Assembly: GCA_019240375.1 (NCBI GenBank)
Contig: JAFAYN010000066.1
Coordinates: forward strand, 1-11,531
Source of the DNA: Gemmatimonadota bacterium
GTDB taxonomy: Bacteria > Gemmatimonadota > Gemmatimonadetes > Longimicrobiales > Longimicrobiaceae
Length of the DNA: 11,531 nt
Reading direction: 5' to 3'
Part shown: positions 7,799 through 11,531 of the stretch, one piece after another
How positions within the stretch are numbered: position 1 is the first letter of the stretch
Layout of the letters: the number at the start of each line of letters is the position of its first letter
Translations under genes and position numbers: made by a program
The notes under the pieces: model-generated
What the model was told of the DNA's origin: nothing
Databases searched by the model: none
What the model saw: only the letters and a program-made list of their open reading frames with translations

Positions 7799-7866
7799 TG
7801 GAAGCGGGACGTGAGGGTGCATTATCAGGGTGCGGTTCCCCGACACCCAGAGACGAGGTCGCTGCC

Positions 7867-8481
7867 ATGTTACGGCTGATCCCGGTGGACGAGCACTACT
7901 ACGCGATGCTCCAGGAGCTCGCCGCCTCCCTCCCCGCCGCCGCGTCGCTGCTCGCGGACGTGCTCAACGATCCCACCCGCGGCGCGGAGCTGGTCCCCGC
8001 GGTGCGCCGGGCGGAGGATGCCACCGACGCGCTCGCCGCCCGGATCGTTGCCCGGCTCGAGGACACCTTCGTCACCCCGCTGGGCCGCGAGGACATCCAC
8101 GGGCTCGTCCAGCAGCTCGACGTGGTGTCGGACCTGATCGAAGCGGCGGCGGAGTCGGTCGCGGCCTTCCACCTGACCGAGGTGGACCGCTCGACCCGGG
8201 CGATGGCGGACGTCCTGGTCCGGATCACCGAGGTGCTCGCCCGCGCCACCGCGAGCCTGGGCAACCCGCGGGGGGTGCCGGAGCGCCTCCGCGAGGCCGG
8301 GGCGCTCCAGGAAGAGGTGGAGCGGCTGTACGCTCGGGCGATCGTCGACATCCTGGCGGGCGAGCCCGACCCCGTGGAGGTCCTGCGGCAGAAGGGGATC
8401 TGCGACGGGGTGCAGTGCGCGGTGGACGCCTGCCAGGAGGTGTGCGACCTGCTGGAAAGCATTTCGATCAAGCAGCGCTGA
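7867..8481 (+). CDS. DUF47 / PhoU-like helical protein
   Basis: Cytoplasmic all-helical protein of 204 residues in the DUF47 family, PhoU-related proteins usually linked to inorganic phosphate (Pit) transport. Family signs: E50-xxx-D54 in the first metal-binding repeat, ARLEDTFVTPLGREDIHGL at 62-80 (typical FxxPxDREDI region), QQLDVVSDLIE at 82-92, and a second helical repeat ending in VDACQEVCDLLESI (186-199). The last helix holds four cysteines (C179, C184, C189, C193), far more than the usual single one. ATG 7867 has GAGG about 10 bases upstream. No Pit permease or other phosphate gene is adjacent: the following gene is on the opposite strand, only 19 bases away. That makes the role less certain. 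A 12-base GCGCC/GGCGC dyad (8490-8501) spans the gap between the two stops. Confidence 0.85.
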   Translation: MLRLIPVDEHYYAMLQELAASLPAAASLLADVLNDPTRGAELVPAVRRAEDATDALAARIVARLEDTFVTPLGREDIHGLVQQLDVVSDLIEAAAESVAAFHLTEVDRSTRAMADVLVRITEVLARATASLGNPRGVPERLREAGALQEEVERLYARAIVDILAGEPDPVEVLRQKGICDGVQCAVDACQEVCDLLESISIKQR

Positions 8482-8500
8482 AGCCCACCGCGCCGGGGCG

Positions 8501-9307
8501 CTACGCCGGCACGGCCGCGCGCAGCGGGGGGACCGGCTCGGGGAGCCGGTCCCCGACGATGCGGCGCGGGTTCCCCGCCAGGAGCTGCAGCGCCTGCGCC
8601 CCTCCTCCGTGGGCCGCGAGCCTGCGCGCCACCGCGCGGTGCAGGATCTGCGGGCGCGCGCCGCCCAGGTGGTCGGACGCGAGCGCGTGCACCATCCCCT
8701 CCCCCAGCAGGCTCCACGCGAGCCGCTCCGCCCCTTCGCCGTACGGGCCTCCGCCGTCCGTCAGGCTCCCCAGGCTCACCTGCAGCCAGGCTCCCGCGTC
8801 CACCCAGCGGCGCAGGGTGTCCAGCGGGTCCGGGCTCCAGGGAAAGTGGTAGCGCTCCGGGTGGGCGACCAGGATCTCGCGCCCCGCCGCCCGGACGGTC
8901 CGGATCGTCTTCAGCGGCTCCCCCGCCAGCTCCGCGTCGAACTCCACCAGCACGAAGCGTCCGCCGCCCACCCCCACCCGCGGGTCCTCCACCACCCGGC
9001 GCACGGCGTCCGCGTCCCTGGCGTGGACCTCCTGGCTGAAAGTCAGCGCCGGCATGTGGAGCCGCCCCGCCGCGGCGTCGCAGACCATCTCGTACGAAGC
9101 CTGGAGTTCGTCCAGCCTCCGCCGCAGCGCCCAGGTCCCCGCGTGGCGCGCCGGGTCCAGGTGCGGGGTCACCGCGACCACGCCCACTCCCTCGCTCCTG
9201 AAGGCCCGCAGCGACCGGATCGTCTCCACCAGGGAGGGAGATCCGCCGTCCACCCCCGGGACGACGTGGTTGTGCAGGTCCACGAACCGACCGGCCTGGA
9301 GATCCAT
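8501..9307 (-). CDS. CpsB/CapC-type PHP-domain phosphatase (tyrosine-protein phosphatase family)
   Basis: PHP-fold metal-dependent phosphoesterase of 268 residues. Family members dephosphorylate the tyrosine kinase that controls capsule or exopolysaccharide export. Motifs in order: DLHNHVVPGVDGG at 10-22 (H12, H14, D20), VTPHL 46-50 (H49), SQEV 91-94 (E93), LVEFD 120-124, VAHPERYHF 147-155 (H149), SLGSLTDGGGPYG 178-190 and ALASDHLG 208-215. The final motif normally reads SDxH; here D212 and H213 are adjacent, one residue short. ATG 9307 is supported by GAGGAG (minus strand, 9316-9321) 8 bases upstream. No polysaccharide gene or BY-kinase is in the window, so the substrate may be elsewhere in the genome or not a protein. 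It converges on DUF47 and diverges from the HExxxH protein. Confidence 0.85.
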   Translation of the reverse strand: MDLQAGRFVDLHNHVVPGVDGGSPSLVETIRSLRAFRSEGVGVVAVTPHLDPARHAGTWALRRRLDELQASYEMVCDAAAGRLHMPALTFSQEVHARDADAVRRVVEDPRVGVGGGRFVLVEFDAELAGEPLKTIRTVRAAGREILVAHPERYHFPWSPDPLDTLRRWVDAGAWLQVSLGSLTDGGGPYGEGAERLAWSLLGEGMVHALASDHLGGARPQILHRAVARRLAAHGGGAQALQLLAGNPRRIVGDRLPEPVPPLRAAVPA

Positions 9308-9334
9308 ATTGCTTTCTCCTCATAGATCGTAAGG

Positions 9335-9364
9335 TGCGCGGCTCCCCGGCCGGGGAGCCGCGCA
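9335..9364. repeat. 30-bp perfect palindrome in the leader of the cpsB-like gene
   Basis: The arm TGCGCGGCTCCCCGG (9335-9349) is followed directly by its exact reverse complement, CCGGGGAGCCGCGCA (9350-9364). A second dyad encloses it: GATCGT (9325-9330) and ACGATC (9368-9373). The inner repeat lies 13 bases upstream of the ribosome site of the minus-strand gene. No T-tract follows on either strand, and no gene runs into it, so it is unlikely to be a simple terminator. It may be a leader hairpin or a protein-binding dyad. Confidence 0.6.
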
Positions 9365-9490
9365 TCCACGATCGCCCCCGTGCGTGACACGCGGGCATCC
9401 GCGCTGCACCGGTCCGGTAAAGCCGCGGCAGCACGGCGGAGCACGAGGAGCTTGGCAGACGCGGCTCCGGCATGCATGTTGTAACGAAAG

Positions 9491-9534
9491 GGTCACGATG
9501 CGGTGACGTACCTGTCACCCGCGGAACCGTTCCG
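9491..9534. promoter_or_regulatory. Phased dyad cluster upstream of the HExxxH secreted protein
   Basis: GTCAC (9492-9496), GTGAC (9503-9507) and GTCAC (9514-9518) alternate in orientation at exactly 11-base steps, giving two overlapping inverted repeats with 6-base spacers. The second is GGTGAC-N6-GTCACC. Another dyad, CGGAAC-C-GTTCCG, lies at 9522-9534. A further GTGAC sits in GCGTGACACGC (9382-9392). TTGTAA at 9479-9484 could be a -35 box, with the dyads over the downstream promoter. This looks like an operator array just before the start at 9549; the regulator is unknown. Confidence 0.45.
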
Positions 9535-9548
9535 TCCCCGAGGCACGC

Positions 9549-10328
9549 ATGCGCCGGCTCCCGCCCCTCGTCCTCCCGTTCCTTTGCGCGCTGCTCGCCG
9601 GCACCGGCGGGCCGGGTGCCGTGCGCGCGCAGCAGCCGTCCGCCGCGCCGCGCCCCGCCGCACCGGAACTGCGCGTCACCGACCCGCGCCTGGCGGCGGC
9701 GCTGGAACGGCTGGCTGCGGGGTCGCCCACCGCGGCCGGGGTGCTGGACCGGCTCGCCGCCAGCGGCCTCCCTGTGACGATCGGCTCTCCGGCGCAACTC
9801 GCCGCGCTCCCCGACTCCGCGGGTGGGCCGGCGGGGGACGAGCGGCGGGCGCTCCTGTCGGCGCCTGGCCCGCGCGACCGGTCGGGGGAGCCGCCGATCG
9901 CCTGGGTGATGCTCCGCGCGGGCACGGCGGTGGAGCGCGCCTGGGTGGCGGTGGAGGTGGACAGCGTGGAGGCGTGGAACCGGCGCGGGGGAGGGCGCGA
10001 CGCCGACGCGCGGATCGAGCAGGACCTGCTGGCGATCCTGGCACACGAGTTCGTCGCCCACGTGGGGAGCGTGGCGGGGACGCGCCGGGTGGCTGACTTC
10101 TGCGACGACCCCACCCCGGCGCAGCGGGGACGCAGCGCCCGCGCCCTGGCCCGTGGCGAGGCGCCCCCATCCGACGGCGAGGCCGCTTCGTGCGCGCTGC
10201 GGGTGGAGAATCGGGTGCGGCGCGAGCTGAACCGCGGGCTCGACCTGCGCGGCGACCGCGCTCTCCCCGAGCGGGAAAGCTACGCGCTGGACGTGATGAA
10301 CTTCGCACGGGCCAGGGCGCGGCGCTGA
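9549..10328 (+). CDS. Secreted protein of unknown family with HExxxH motif (putative metallopeptidase)
   Basis: I do not recognise a named family. The 259-residue product begins with a signal peptide (residues 1-27, cleavage likely after VRA), followed by a Pro/Ala-rich linker to about 40. A helical stretch at 46-73 and a strand-like run AWVMLRAG, WVAVEVDSVEAW (118-143) lead to a helix with AHEFVAHVG at 165-173. This holds H166, E167 and H171, an HExxxH rather than the common HExxH. Downstream come C185 and C215, and then RVENRVRREL (218-227), where E220 could be a third metal ligand, followed by ERESY (241-245). HExxxH is known as a zinc site in dipeptidyl peptidase III (HELLGH), though nothing else here resembles that enzyme. 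ATG 9549 has GAGG (9540-9543) 5 bases upstream. The gene is monocistronic and ends at a terminator. It could instead be non-catalytic. Confidence 0.8.
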   Translation: MRRLPPLVLPFLCALLAGTGGPGAVRAQQPSAAPRPAAPELRVTDPRLAAALERLAAGSPTAAGVLDRLAASGLPVTIGSPAQLAALPDSAGGPAGDERRALLSAPGPRDRSGEPPIAWVMLRAGTAVERAWVAVEVDSVEAWNRRGGGRDADARIEQDLLAILAHEFVAHVGSVAGTRRVADFCDDPTPAQRGRSARALARGEAPPSDGEAASCALRVENRVRRELNRGLDLRGDRALPERESYALDVMNFARARARR

Positions 10329-10365
10329 GCGGCGCCTCGCGCCGGATCCGGGTGGTGGTGGCATT

Positions 10366-10397
10366 CGGGGGCGCCGGCCGGCGCCCCCGTCGCTTTT
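10366..10397 (+). terminator. Intrinsic terminator after the HExxxH gene
   Basis: A 24-base perfect palindrome has arms CGGGGGCGCCGG (10366-10377) and CCGGCGCCCCCG (10378-10389). It is followed by TCGCTTTT, giving a T-run at 10394-10397. It lies 37 bases after the upstream stop codon and just before the recQ promoter, so it separates the two plus-strand genes. Confidence 0.85.
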
Positions 10398-10405
10398 ACG
10401 CCGAC

Positions 10406-10434
10406 TTGAACTCCACGCCGTATTGTCCTATTCT
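10406..10434 (+). promoter_or_regulatory. Candidate sigma-70-type promoter of recQ
   Basis: TTGAAC (10406-10411) and TATTCT (10429-10434) are separated by exactly 17 bases. Each matches 4 of 6 consensus positions, in an otherwise GC-rich stretch. Transcription would start near 10441, giving a leader of about 80 bases. It follows directly on the terminator of the gene before it, as expected for an independent unit. Confidence 0.55.
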
Positions 10435-10523
10435 GTACGCCCCACCCGCGGACCCAACCGCCCCCTCCCGTGTACTGGCACCCGCCGGAACCACGCATCC
10501 CCAGAGCACCGCCGCGACCGTTG

Positions 10524-11531
<1,008 letters not shown>

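Noticed and set aside
9503..9518. GTGAC-N6-GTCAC as a CRP site
   Set aside because: In the CRP consensus TGTGA and TCACA are 6 bases apart. Here the GTGA and TCAC cores are 8 bases apart, so it is not a normal CRP site.
7899..10364. An 821-codon minus-strand open frame
   Set aside because: It overlaps the cpsB-like gene out of frame and runs antisense to DUF47 and the HExxxH gene, all of which have recognisable motifs or good ribosome sites. Composition is typical of a shadow.

Overview
The window is GC-rich (about 70 % by eye) chromosomal DNA with strong third-position GC bias and mixed SD and non-SD starts. The gene set is Gram-negative-like: secreted metallopeptidases with Sec signals ending in AxA, a CpsB/PHP phosphatase, a DUF47 protein and RecQ. 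A Gemmatimonadota (Longimicrobium-like) or similar high-GC soil bacterium is my best guess. That is an inference from composition and protein style, with no rRNA marker to confirm it. No mobile elements, CRISPR arrays, tRNA or rRNA genes were seen.

Layout from left to right. On the minus strand lies a 5'-complete, 3'-truncated methyl-accepting chemotaxis protein (1-2137). It is followed by a minus-strand secreted M28 carboxypeptidase Q-like enzyme (2338-3759), with a hairpin between the two. A matrixin-like secreted metalloprotease (3956-5065, plus) diverges from the M28 gene. It converges, across a very good bidirectional terminator, on a membrane acyl desaturase with a helical C-terminal tail (5147-6331, minus). 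Next come a DUF1697 protein (6512-7057, plus), a SnoaL/NTF2-like protein (7088-7600, minus), a DUF47/PhoU-like protein with a cysteine cluster (7867-8481, plus) and a CpsB-type PHP phosphatase (8501-9307, minus). The last two genes are a secreted protein of unknown family with an HExxxH motif (9549-10328, plus) and the first half of recQ (10524 to the window edge, plus).

Gene order alternates between convergent and divergent pairs, so nearly every gene is probably its own transcription unit. I see no operon and no multi-gene system. The two secreted metalloproteases that share a divergent promoter region are the only pair that plausibly works together (extracellular or periplasmic protein and peptide breakdown).

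The most notable signals are: the HExxxH secreted protein, and the dense dyad array in front of it (GTCAC/GTGAC half-sites at 11-bp steps); a 30-bp perfect palindrome in the leader of the cpsB-like gene; long inverted and direct repeats between the SnoaL-like and DUF47 genes; a four-cysteine cluster in the last helix of the DUF47 protein; a shifted DxH metal motif in the PHP phosphatase; and the extra C-terminal domain of the desaturase. None of these amounts to a demonstrated new system.
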